A stretch of 64,000 nucleotides of DNA from contig OZ022586.1 of the NCBI GenBank assembly GCA_963669155.1, forward strand, positions 20,275,102-20,339,101, read 5' to 3'. This DNA comes from Arbacia lixula (Eukaryota; Echinodermata; Echinoidea; Arbacioida; Arbaciidae). The position numbers and the translations under genes are program-made. This document shows, one piece after another, positions 46,688 to 58,000 of the stretch (position 1 is its first letter; every line of letters begins with the position of its first letter). The notes under the pieces were generated by a model, which worked only from the letters and a program-made list of their open reading frames with translations, was not told where the DNA came from and ran no database searches.

Positions 46688-47030
46688 GGATAGCTCACCC
46701 TGAAATTAAGTTTTAATTCAAGCAGACACCTGACAGAAACATATTAGTGAATGTTTGATAAAAATCCGTCAAAGGATGAACAAGTTAGGAACTAATGCTA
46801 AATATGTTACTCATTGCGGATAAATGGCTACTGATAATCGTTTGTCTCGCAATGTAAGGTAAACGGAATCGAAAAGATCACGACGTTTCGTGCGCCGCTG
46901 CAACACTTCGTCAGTTAGGAACTCTTCAAAATTTGAGTTTGTGACATCACATACGAATACTCTTTCATTATGTTGTGTACAATTTTTTTTTTCGAAGAAG
47001 TGCATTTTCTCCAAAAGATATACCTTCAAA
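46688..47030. mobile_element. MITE (long-TIR family), copy 3, interrupted
   Basis: The left end GGATAGCTCACCCTGAAATT and inner GAAACATATTAGTGAATGTT match the copies at 36771 and 57571, and inner sequence near 46925-47030 (TTGTGTACAAT, GCATTTTCTCC) matches 57750-57810. A 119-bp insertion splits it at 46794-46912. Confidence 0.65.
46794..46912 (-). mobile_element. Short insertion with hammerhead-like motif and target duplication
   Basis: It is flanked by AGTTAGGAACT on both sides (46783-46793, 46913-46923). On the minus strand it starts CTGACGA (46914-46908), then a stem GTGTTGC/GCGCAC with loop AGCG, then GAAAC and GTC. This is the order of the hammerhead ribozyme core. A related copy lies at 58395-58530. 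Penelope-like elements are known to carry such motifs, so this is probably a truncated copy of one. Confidence 0.5.
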
Positions 47031-47920
47031 ATGTACTATGCCTTCAACATTGAATGGATAATACGAGAAATATAAAAAGAAAAATGGTTGCCGCAAGTGA
47101 GTGCTAAATCATAAACATTCCGAAACATTGTAAAGATTAAATCAGAACTGTTACATACATACATCACATTAATATGATATATACATTAACATCACAGTTT
47201 GGACACTACACTTCGTGCAGGTGCTGCACAATAATCATTGGATCATTGGATGCAAAATATATAAATGTATTATGTATTATTGGTATTATCACTTCAAGGA
47301 TAGGTGTATGATTAAAAGCAAAACAATGGTTGCTGCAAGTAACTCTACATTATAAACAGTATGATAAAGGAAAACATACATTTCCATACATGCTGTACCT
47401 TAACATTAACGTAAATCTTGCTCTCCAGACTAGATTACCTGATTATGACTAGTTCGCTGGGTACGCGCTGGTTTCTTTGTATTCAATACAACTCATATCT
47501 AAGGTTTAGTTCACCTTTAAGTTAACACAGCGCCTTATTTTGATGTTATGGGGTATTCTGCACATATTTGCGATTCCTAAATTCAACTCTGGGCCCACCC
47601 CTATTTTTCTAATATTGTTCAAAAGCTGATTGCAACCGTTACTCTCCTCCTGATGTAACACTATATCTTTGACGATGTACAACCTAAAGGCGATTGTCAT
47701 GGGAGCAAGCAAATGTCGCCAAACACGCTGAAGGACTCTATATTCATACCAAAGACAAACTATTTATTTTATTTTCTTCTTATCATGTTTTTCTTAATTT
47801 CTTTTACTCTTTTTTTTTTTTTTTTTTTGGGGGGGGGGGGGCAGGGGTTCGGGGGGAGAGGGGGATTGTGGACATTTTTGCTCAATATTTATGTAAACTG
47901 TGCCAACACCACACACAACT

Positions 47921-48515
47921 TTAAAAATAGAAATGAACAAGACCGAATCTTGACCACTTCTTGCGAGCAGAGTCCATGTTACGAGCATCAGCAACTGACG
48001 GAGTGGTCACGTGACTGTCATCGTGTGTCACGTGGTTGCTCGAGGTTGAAGTGCGGCTGATAAAGCTGCGGGATACGGATGAGAATATGCCTCGACGACC
48101 TTTGACCGTGCAGCACGTGACTCGAGATGCGCAGCAGTAGCAGTATTTACGCATCTCTCTGCGCACCACGGGCTGCTTCAGACAGTATACTGTAAAAATG
48201 AAGAATCCCTGCAAGGAGTTGAGGAGGAGAAAGACGATCTGGAAGACCTGGTTGGAGACGGCGTTGTTGGGGAGAAGGAGAAGATAGCCGGAGGCCCACG
48301 TCAGCCCGAGCAACAGCGAGATACTGACGGCTTTCTGCAGTCGCTGTCGCCCTTTCCTGGCCTGGCCGCCGAGCTCCGTCGAACGCCGATCACGGGCTCG
48401 TATGGTGCGACGAAGCTGCACGATCACGGTCACAAACACGACGACGTTGAAGACCATGATGACGCCGATGGGAATGATTACGCCGATGATCTGCGGAAGC
48501 TTTGCCAAGAAACAC
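47921..48515 (-). CDS. Gene D exon 13: TM5 to TM7 and tail
   Basis: Acceptor CTGTGGCAG, phase 2, open to TAA at 47921. TM5 is IIGVIIPIGVIMVFNVVVF, TM6 VSISLLLGLTWASGYLLLL, TM7 IVFLLLNSLQGFFIFTVYC. The third inner loop has many Arg/Lys (LRRTIRARDRRS). The tail has YCYCCASRVTCC, a likely palmitoylation cluster, and ends WSRFGLVHFYF. Confidence 0.9.
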
Positions 48516-51500
48516 CTGCCACAGAGGAAGGAAACATAGTAAATTACCGTGTATATACAAAACAACGTAACCTTTGGTATCAAATTAGAGCGTCGATGTC
48601 CGTTAACGATATGGTAGGCTCGAAGCTTCAAGAGAATGAATTTATTGTTAATAATCTAATCTAAAGACAATTTGTGGGGCCTATTTAATTTCGAAGTTTA
48701 CGCTGATTATGAAGATTATTGTGACAAACGACACATAATGCAAAAGCCGACGATGCTTTATGTTATTATGTAAATCTTCATTTGCGTCATGTTTATATGA
48801 CGTGGTACATCGTACCTTTGTTCAAGAGTGATATGCGTTACTTAAAGGGTTATATTCTAAATTCAACACTTACGTGCCAGACATGGCATAGTCTTCCCTG
48901 AAAATGGTTCCCGTAGTGATCACTACCAGCGCTGGCAACCCTGTGTAACATACAGCAGCCAAAATTAGATGGAGGGATAAAGGCTTGACAAGAAGGTTTC
49001 CATGAAAGGTGCTAGTGATATTCAGAGACATGTACCTATCTTCTTCTTCTTCTTCCTCCTCCTCTTCTTCTTTTTCTTCTTTTTATTTTTCTTCTTTTTC
49101 TTCTTTCCCTCTTTTTCTTCCTTTTCTCCTTTCCCTCTTTTGTTCTTTTTCTTTTTCTTTATTTTTTTCTCGTTTCACCTTATTCGTATTTTGCACTTGT
49201 CTTTCATTTTTGTTGTTCTTCTTCTAATTTTGCAACAAAATGTCATGATTTATTATCATCATCATCATCATCATCATAACCATCGCCATCGTCATCATCA
49301 TTGCCGCCCTTATCGTCCCCACCATCATCATCATTGTCTTCTCTTACCCCATGCAAAGAGACTGGCGCGGAAGAAAAACGACTGATTCTGTATGCGAACG
49401 ACTCGGACGAAGAGCAGATACATGTTCGCCCCCTCGACTGCCATCCACGACATCGACGTCAGAATGAAATACTGCGTTAATCCGGCCAGGAGAACGCACC
49501 ACCACTTGATATCTGGCTCGATCGCGACATCGTAGGCGGGGGACTTCTCGTGGATGGGTTTCTCCAGTGAAATTGATACGAGGAAGGTGACGTAGAGACA
49601 GAGGAGAGACGTGCAGATGCTCATGAAGATTTGGTTGTGCTGCTGTTTGCGTAAATCACTGCATGAAAATGTTAAACTATTTCTATTGATTCATTCCTCC
49701 ACAAGTAATACCCACAAACCCTACAGATCGGCAAGCTCGGAGGAAGTGGGGGGGGGGGGGGGGGGAGGGCGGGGTGCTGTTCATTACTATTCATGCATGA
49801 ATATCAAATATACATATTTATCCGTCATTTATCAATAATAAAACAAACCTGATGAGATTTCCTGATTGGGAACTAAGGCCCACCACTCTTTTAGAGAGAT
49901 ATTCAGACCAAAATACAAACGAGACAGAAGTCATTGACGAAATCCTAAAAGCGCATGAGTGCAGGAAGATGCAAATGTGACCTCCCGTTTCCTGCCCTCT
50001 TTTTCTTTTATATTTACCATAGAGAAAGGATAAATAAATGCAAAATGCTAGGAGATGAGGCCGGAGGGTAAAATATGAGAGTAAAAGGACAACATCAGAA
50101 GTTTGGGTATTCCAATGGTCAGCTATAACATAAATACGGTTAGCAGATGAAACGAACATGTTAAAGAATGTGAACATGAAGAATAAAAATTTATATGGAA
50201 ATATCAAATTCAGATTTTATTGTCGAATTATTTGTTTTCACTTACGGTGATATGGCGTAGAGGCAGAGAGTTGTGACCAAACTCACAATAGAGAACCCAC
50301 AGCCGATGTAACTGAGTATCTGCGAAGCCATTTCAAACATCTCTGAGGTTTCAACCGAGCGAAAAGTCTATAGAAAAAGAAGTGAAATAATATTTGCCCT
50401 CCAATGCATGTACGTTCATGATTAACAAAGATCCTTCTGAAAAAAAACTCTTATAACATTTACAAAGTAGTTGCTGTATTAAAGCGATTTTTTTTGTTAA
50501 CAATTTAATTATTAAAAGTTATTTATCAAAAGGCGAGTTCTGGTATTCTGATTGCACACCTGTTTTGATTTATTGATGTACACCATTGAATTCATTATTT
50601 TTTTATATTGCTCGTCAAATGTTCTCATATACGCAAGAAAAGAAACAAAAAATATTGTTTTTTTTATATGAGTACATTATGCGTTTGTATTCAAGCGAAG
50701 TATAATGTTTGTTATTGTTAGAAATTGTTGGATTGGAAACAATTTTGCACGATGAGAATTCTAACATCTCGATCATTTCAGGCATCTACATGGTCGATCG
50801 ACAACACCAGGTTGAAAATGATTCGTCAAATAGCGCGATCTCATTATCTCCATCACAATAAATCTTCCAAGTGATTGATCGACAAAACTAAGTTGAAAAT
50901 AGTTCGTCAAAAGGTGTATTGTGACATCACCATATCGTAATTCATGGAAAGACAGGAAGTGTATGACGCCTCACCCTCCTTCCCTGAAAAGACCGAACAA
51001 ACTGATGAGATGTAGCAAGTTTGAGTTTTCACATAAATAACCACACACAACAAAAAAAAATACCCAGAAAGGTACAACAATAGATTTTCGCACACGACAC
51101 GATACGATCAGTCCTACGAATCCGCGAGTTGCTGAATTGCAAAACCCGGTCATCGGAGTTGTGCAAGAAAGTGACGTCACATTTACAGTCATGGGCCCTT
51201 ACGAGAGAAGAATCGTGGTAGCATCGTCATGTCTGCTGTGGACTTAATGAAGTTGAGCCGACCAGAATGCATGCTTTACTTGGTCACTGCTTGACAAGTC
51301 GTCATCGCTAACTTCTACCTAGCATCCTTGACGCCTTCATTATCATCAAGCTAATTGTCTGATTACAGTAGTATCTTTCGTAATAGTTTTTACCTAGTAA
51401 CGATGTATAACCGAATACTCATCCTTGCTTTTATTAGCATGAAGCTAATAATGTATAAATGGTGGTATAATAACATTAATACCTAAGCATTCCGAGATAT

Positions 51501-54500
51501 TTATCATAGGAAGCAGTGGATAACCAAATATCCACCTACCACACTTGCCTTAAAATATCCACTCACCATAATCACAGCAAAGTTGGTGGTATGATTACAG
51601 TGGCACCTCAGTGTACCGGAAACATCATAAACCGGCAGCAGCTCGCAACCAAGTTCGGACCAAGCGCCCGCCCCATCATCGGCGTCCAGGTCCCAGTAGA
51701 CGCATGCAGGGTCCTCAATGGTAGTAGTGTTATTACTGACCTGCAAAGGAAAAAAGAGAGAGTGTACCTATTTACTGATTATTTAGTTTTAAATTGGGTG
51801 AACGACTAAACATGAGGACAGCTGAAGAGAGCACAGTGAATCGGTCAATTGTATTATTTTGCAGGCTAATACACACTCATTCAATAGAACAGAAATGTTT
51901 CTGGTTGATCCTCATCTGATTGAAAGTGGTCGAGAGGACGAAGGAAGTTGCAATTTAGGTGGTCCTATCGTGACGATCATACCGTGGTGCAAGCTAAACC
52001 AAGACTCGTGGCCCTTTCTTGTGCTAAATAGGAAACAACACTTTGTTCATTTCCTTCCAACAATCCTAATAAAATTTGACAAAACATAAACTCTTTATTC
52101 AGACACTTGTTAACAACATCAGATGTCAACTTTAGCTGATGGGAATTAAAGTCATTAAGAATCCCACTCAGCACAATACATGCAAGGAAGGATCAGCAGT
52201 TGTGCGTAAAGTTCTTAGCTTAAGAATAGTTTGGGGAAACACCCCCAGGAGTGTGTAACGTTCCAGTGTAAACATCTTTTCGAAAAGGTAAACATTGATT
52301 TACCTGAAGAGGGTGGAACACGCTGGCCACTTTTGTCCATCCGCTCACATTTTCAGACCCGTGCACAGCGACAGACAACACCTGTGTGTTCGCCTGCCTC
52401 CTTTCATCCGCTGACCTCTGTTCAGTCGCACCACGCTCATCAACACCAGACACAAAGAACAATGGTTTTATTACAACGGCAAAGGCAACCCTCAGGTCAT
52501 CGTCGCGCGATGGTGGTTCGACAACGCCGTCGACAGCGGACTGAAGAGTGATTGATGAACGAACTGCTGATGTCACCGCGTTCCCTGAAGTGTTTGCTTG
52601 AGTAGCGTCTTCGATGATGTCGACGTCGTTTAGTGCGTCATTCATGGTCGAGCCGAGTGACAGAAAGGTCAGTCCTGAGCTTAGAGCACGAGGTGTTGTC
52701 TTCTTCACCTTGGATAAAATATTGGATAGTTTTATATGATGAGGCGCAGTATACTTTGAAAGAGAGACAGAGAGACTAAGAGAGAAAAAAGCTTCAATTG
52801 TTTGTGCGCCATATAGTTATTTTGTCATAAGTACTACACACAAATGCAACAGGGCAAACTTTTGTCCGAGCAACTCTTGTGTACCACGCGCGTATATACA
52901 CACAAGTAAATGCCACCATGACGATTGTGCGTCATACTGCCCTACTCTGACAAAAGGAAGCAAGTGACAAATCACTCAAATCTGGGTTATTGTTACTCTT
53001 AGATTGTACCCAACATTCCTATACGGCCAAAATCTGGACAAGAAATATTCATCTTGCTGCAAGACATTCAATCTAACATAATGTGGTGTTGCACTTATGC
53101 CAATGCAAGTGACAGGCATATTTTGATCATTTACAAGAAAAGACTCTTTTGTCAGAGTAGGGCAGTATAGCAGTACTATCACAATGGTCGCACCTGTGTA
53201 CCACCAGATTAGGCGTACACCCGCTACGCTCATTCCAGGTCTGCATGTGCTACGTGTACCACCGTATTGATGTAACTCCTACTGTATCCGCCGCCTGTAC
53301 CATAAGCATGGTGAGATTGTTCTTACACCTGATGTCCCTGTACCGCTAGATTGATCTTACACCCGTTAAACCCGTTGCACCCACCGTGCCTATGATACCA
53401 TTGTCTCTGTACCACTAGATTGGTCTTACACCCATTACACCTACGGTCCCTACGGCACCACTGTACCTGTCCCACAAGATTGATCTTACACCTGCGGTGC
53501 CTATGGTACCACTGTACTTGTACCACCAGATTGATCTTATACCCATAACACCCACCGTTCACACGGTACCACTGTACCTGTACCACCAGATTGATCTTAC
53601 ACCCGTTACACCCACCGTGCCAGTGGTACCACTGTACCTGTACCGCCAGATTGATCTTACACCCGTAACACCCATCGTGCCCACCGTACCACTGTACTTG
53701 TACCACCAGATTGATCTTACACCCATAACACCCACCGTTCACACGGTACCACTGTACCTGTACCACCAGATTGATCTTACACCCGTTACACCCACCGTGC
53801 CCACGGTACCACCATGACCGTTGTACCTGTACCGCCAGATTGGGCTTGACCAGCTTGAAGCTTCCGTTGTTCTTGGTGAGGTCGACTATCTCGAGCTGCC
53901 GTTCCAAAGCCCTAATCGCCGTGTTGCTGGAGTGGTTTTTCGTTTGCGCTGCCGCCATAACCTCTGGGGCCGTCTCCAGCAGGTTCCCGACGATGGTCAC
54001 AACGCTGCTCGTTATCTGCAGTGATATCGGCAGCGTGTCAAAGGGAAACGTGAAACCGTGTTCCATGTAATATTGTAGCTTAAACTTAATTTAATGCTGA
54101 GTCTAAGATTATATTCGTTGAGCACAAAAAGGCGAATGCGAAATAACTCTAATGAGAATACGACTGGAGCAACTGTTGGGAAGACTACCTACCCGGGCAT
54201 CCGGGGACTTTAGAGAAACCACTCTCTCGAGGATGTTAGACGCGGTCACCACCGCCCCGGTCTCCATGACGTCATCGTGCTGGATTGATATGATTTCCGA
54301 GAGGACCTCTGTCGCAGTCTTAGAGGTGATGTTCATCTGTGTGGGAAAGAGAGTAAAATCCGCATGGACGATCATGATACATTGCAAAATTTCCAGAACA
54401 ACATGAACAAAAACAAATAGATTCATAAAAACATTGATCGAAACGTCACTTTTCGCTTCTATTGTAAACAACCAATAATATCACTAGACGCAGAGTGATT

Positions 54501-55020
54501 TGTTTGCACATCATGGAGCATGCGTTTCTATCACGTTCTTATAGGCTAGTGGACACGTGACGCATGCGCACACTTGCCAAGAAAGTCTGGCTGTCATATT
54601 GGTTGAAGGTGATTACCTGTTCAATCACTGATAACTTCTCTTCACTCGTCAGGTTCTGCGACGAATAGACGACCGCCCTCTTCAGGCAAGAGCAAGACGG
54701 GCCAGTGCAGTCCAACCGCAAATCGTGATTTCCTTGTACGATTTAGAAATAGATCTCTCGTTTTTAGTTTTATACTTTCGCTATGAAGAGCCATACTCAA
54801 ACAATATCGGGAACTACTTTATTTTGTATATCATAACATATATATAATCATCTATTAATTTTTTTTTATGTTTTAAGTTCAAAATATCAATCATCGTCAA
54901 TTCAATTGGGTATGATACAATGTTTATCATGCTAAATCAGAGGGCAGCAGGGTAGTTGCAAAAAAAAAAAGAAAACATTTTTTGCGTAGATGGATAGAGT
55001 TGAATGCAAGGAGAGAGAGA

Positions 55021-55071
<51 letters not shown>

Positions 55072-58000
55072 GAGAGGGAGAGAGGGGGAGGGAGAGAGAG
55101 AGAGAGAGAGGGGGGGGGGAACAGAAAGATATATAGAGAGAGAAAAAAAGAGGGAGAGATAGGGAGATAGAGGAAGAGAGAGGAAGAGAGGGATGGGGGT
55201 GGGGGAGGGGGAGGGGGGCTTGCAGAGATGCATGTCGTGAATGCATGATAAATATATAATTTGCGAGTCGGAATTCTTTTATCGGCTCAAACATTATTCT
55301 TTGATGAAAAGGGAGTTTTGAATAACATGAAAGTGAAAAAAAAAATAATAATGCAGTCTGGCTCATACAGCTCATGCAGTACAAAACGATAGTGTGATTT
55401 ATACTGTAGACATGGTAGAAGAAACGACTAGCGCTGAATGATCGTTTATCACAAGTTAACTTTTGACTTTCTTTAAACAACTTGCCTGGAGGTGAGCATG
55501 GTGAGGGAGAGGACTTATCCTGAGAACTACGTCATATTCGTACCTTCGCATGTCAATGGGCGACATATTGGTGGCTGTGGTAGTTCGCACACCGGCCCGA
55601 TGTTATCCTCTTCCCTCTCTAGTTGCAGACACAGAAACTTCAGCTGCTCGCACCCCGGCCCGACCTCCAAATCCCAGTGCACGGCGATGTGCCCGTCGAC
55701 ATCGAGTGAGAGATGGTCGGAAAAGTAGCGTTCGCCGTTACCACTTGGACTTTCGCTACCCCACGTCCCCACTCGCCAGCCTTCGTCCTGGAGGTCGATG
55801 AGGGTAACGTCGTTGAAGCGACCACCACCGATGAAGACGATAGGCTTGAGGGTACTGGTTTTCGTGCACTCGGTGATCTCACTACCTTGATCGAGTCCCC
55901 AATCGAACATTACTGGAGGATCGCCATGTAATGAATGTGGTGTATATCGTATAGGATAAATGTAGAACAGAAGGAAAATTATGAAACAAGGATGATTATG
56001 AAATACATGATATTCGGTTAGAGTTTAAAGATTGTCCGTCCCTTTTGCAAGCTTAAAATTTGAAATCGTCTATCACGATCGTAAATTGAAGAAAGTGTGG
56101 TTCAAGACCATTTCTAAGAATATAGCATGTTGAAGCTTTCTGTATACGTAAAAAATTTCAGCCGTTAAATTTCAAACCGACTTTTTTCGAACTACGAAAA
56201 AAGTATTAGTCTTTGTTACAGTATTCACGTGGTTATTATGCGTGTGTGAAATCCTAATTTTATGAGTAACTATCAAACTTTGGAGATGATTCCTTCCATA
56301 GAACATTTTTTTTCATAATGCGTTTTATGATTTAATAAACAGATTAATCAATAAAGCATATATTTCAACACAAACTGCTAAGAGCCTGAGGTTAAGACTA
56401 TATATCAGACGTTGTTTACGTGCATTATTTGAATTTTACACTACGTATCAGTTTCAAATTGTGAATATAGAGCTTGCTAACACTTCTCTATATGTTTTGC
56501 CAATGTTTCGATGGTTTTGTGGTGATCTGAAAAAGGGACCGGCTGTCTTTAAACAAATTAGTGTTTTGTCGAAATACGTAGCGTATTGTAAATTTCAATT
56601 TGAAGATTCAGTGATCATTTCTCCTTTACTCCGCTTAAAAAAAAATCATTACGAAGGTGATACACCATCTAAAGAAAATGTTGATTCATCCCGTGCAGAA
56701 ATATGTGTTCTTTCATATGTTGCATCTTTTATGAAATTTAGTACTTGATTGAAAGAGTGATAACCATTTGTGAAGGTGACTTTGTCCCGAATATGGCAAT
56801 GAATGATATGGTGAAGAGCATAATCACCATAACCACCTCCCTCAGACAGGACCCCGTCCGTAGATGGCCCGATGGTTGTTCCACTTGGTTTGATTGACGG
56901 TGATGAAGAAACTGTCGTTAAAATAATCATAACATCAACAAAACTCATTTGGTACGGCACATAATTTCCGTACGCTTTTCAATGCGATACCGTAATGATA
57001 AAACATATGAAACATCGATAAAACATATGAATTCCGTACTGACATTACATCATAGGTATATTTATAATTATATCAACCACTCATGATGCAGTGTCTACGA
57101 TTCGTTAAAGTCTGTCTAATTTGAATGTTGGTGTTGTCTAGGTGCACATTAAAAGACACATACTGCAATTGTGTCAGTGCCAATCATCATGTTTAGAAAT
57201 AAATCATTCACACGAAGAACATAAAAGAGGAAGTGCAAACTTGGACAGACCAGAGTAGACTTGGATAGCGTCTCGCCCTCCGCAGAACGCGCTCACGGCA
57301 CCTGGACACGGCACGCCGCACTTATCCAAGCGCGTGCCGAACTGGTACGCGTCATCATCGTCGACGCGAAGACGCGTGGGCACGCATGCGCAGATGCAGT
57401 CCGTCCCGTTGTAGAGCCCCGCGTAGTAAAAACCCTCGTTGTAACATTGACCCACGCAAAGAGGTACGGTCATGTTGTGTGTTGAGAAGACTGAGGTACG
57501 GGGCAGAGCGTCGTTACCAAAACATCCGATGGACATGTCTAGAGAAAGGAAATACATCGTTTGTTTAAAGGGATAGCTCACCCTGAAATTAAATTAGTTT
57601 GAATCAGAGGAGACGCATGGAAGAAACATATTAGTGAAAGTTTGACGAAAATCCGTCAAAGGATAAGAAAGTTATGACTTTGTAAAAATGTTGATTTTGT
57701 GACGCCACGTGCGAGGCGCTCTCATATCAGGGAGGTGCAACTCTCACATCCCCTGCTCATATGTTGTGTATAATTGTCTTCGAAAATAAGCATTTGCTCA
57801 AAAAGATACGCATCCTTTAACGTGTGCATTTGATACTTCATTAGAAATACGTTTTGACACACATACCTGTATGAAACAAAAATCATTCCATTGTTAAAAA
57901 AAAAGTAAGAACTAAAAATCATGGTATTTTTCTGTACACAGCATAATTATGGGAGAGCACCTCGCACGTGCCGTCACAAAAAATGACATTTCAAAAGATA

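Larger units (their letters stand above)
46036..47920. other. Spacer between genes A and D
   Basis: Apart from the MITE copy and its nested insertion, I see no supported gene. The minus-strand ORF at 46143-46511 has no motif. A T18/G14 run lies at 47810-47840 inside the presumed 3' UTR of gene D, and an AATAAA signal for gene D reads from 47768 to 47763. Confidence 0.45.

Noticed and set aside
50907..51192. Minus-strand ORFs in gene D intron 9
   Set aside because: Adding them would break the phase-0 join between the GPS and TM1 exons.
52231..52551. Plus-strand ORFs over the GAIN exon and over exon 4 of gene D (55492-55931)
   Set aside because: Shadows of GC-rich coding exons on the minus strand.
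53497..53817. Plus-strand ORF of 106 codons with HQIDLTP repeats
   Set aside because: Antisense reading of the 60-bp minisatellite.
53190..53838. CRISPR array
   Set aside because: Units are contiguous without unique spacers, and the window is animal DNA.
55010..55480. Minus-strand 182-codon Ser/Leu ORF
   Set aside because: Purine/pyrimidine tract in an intron.
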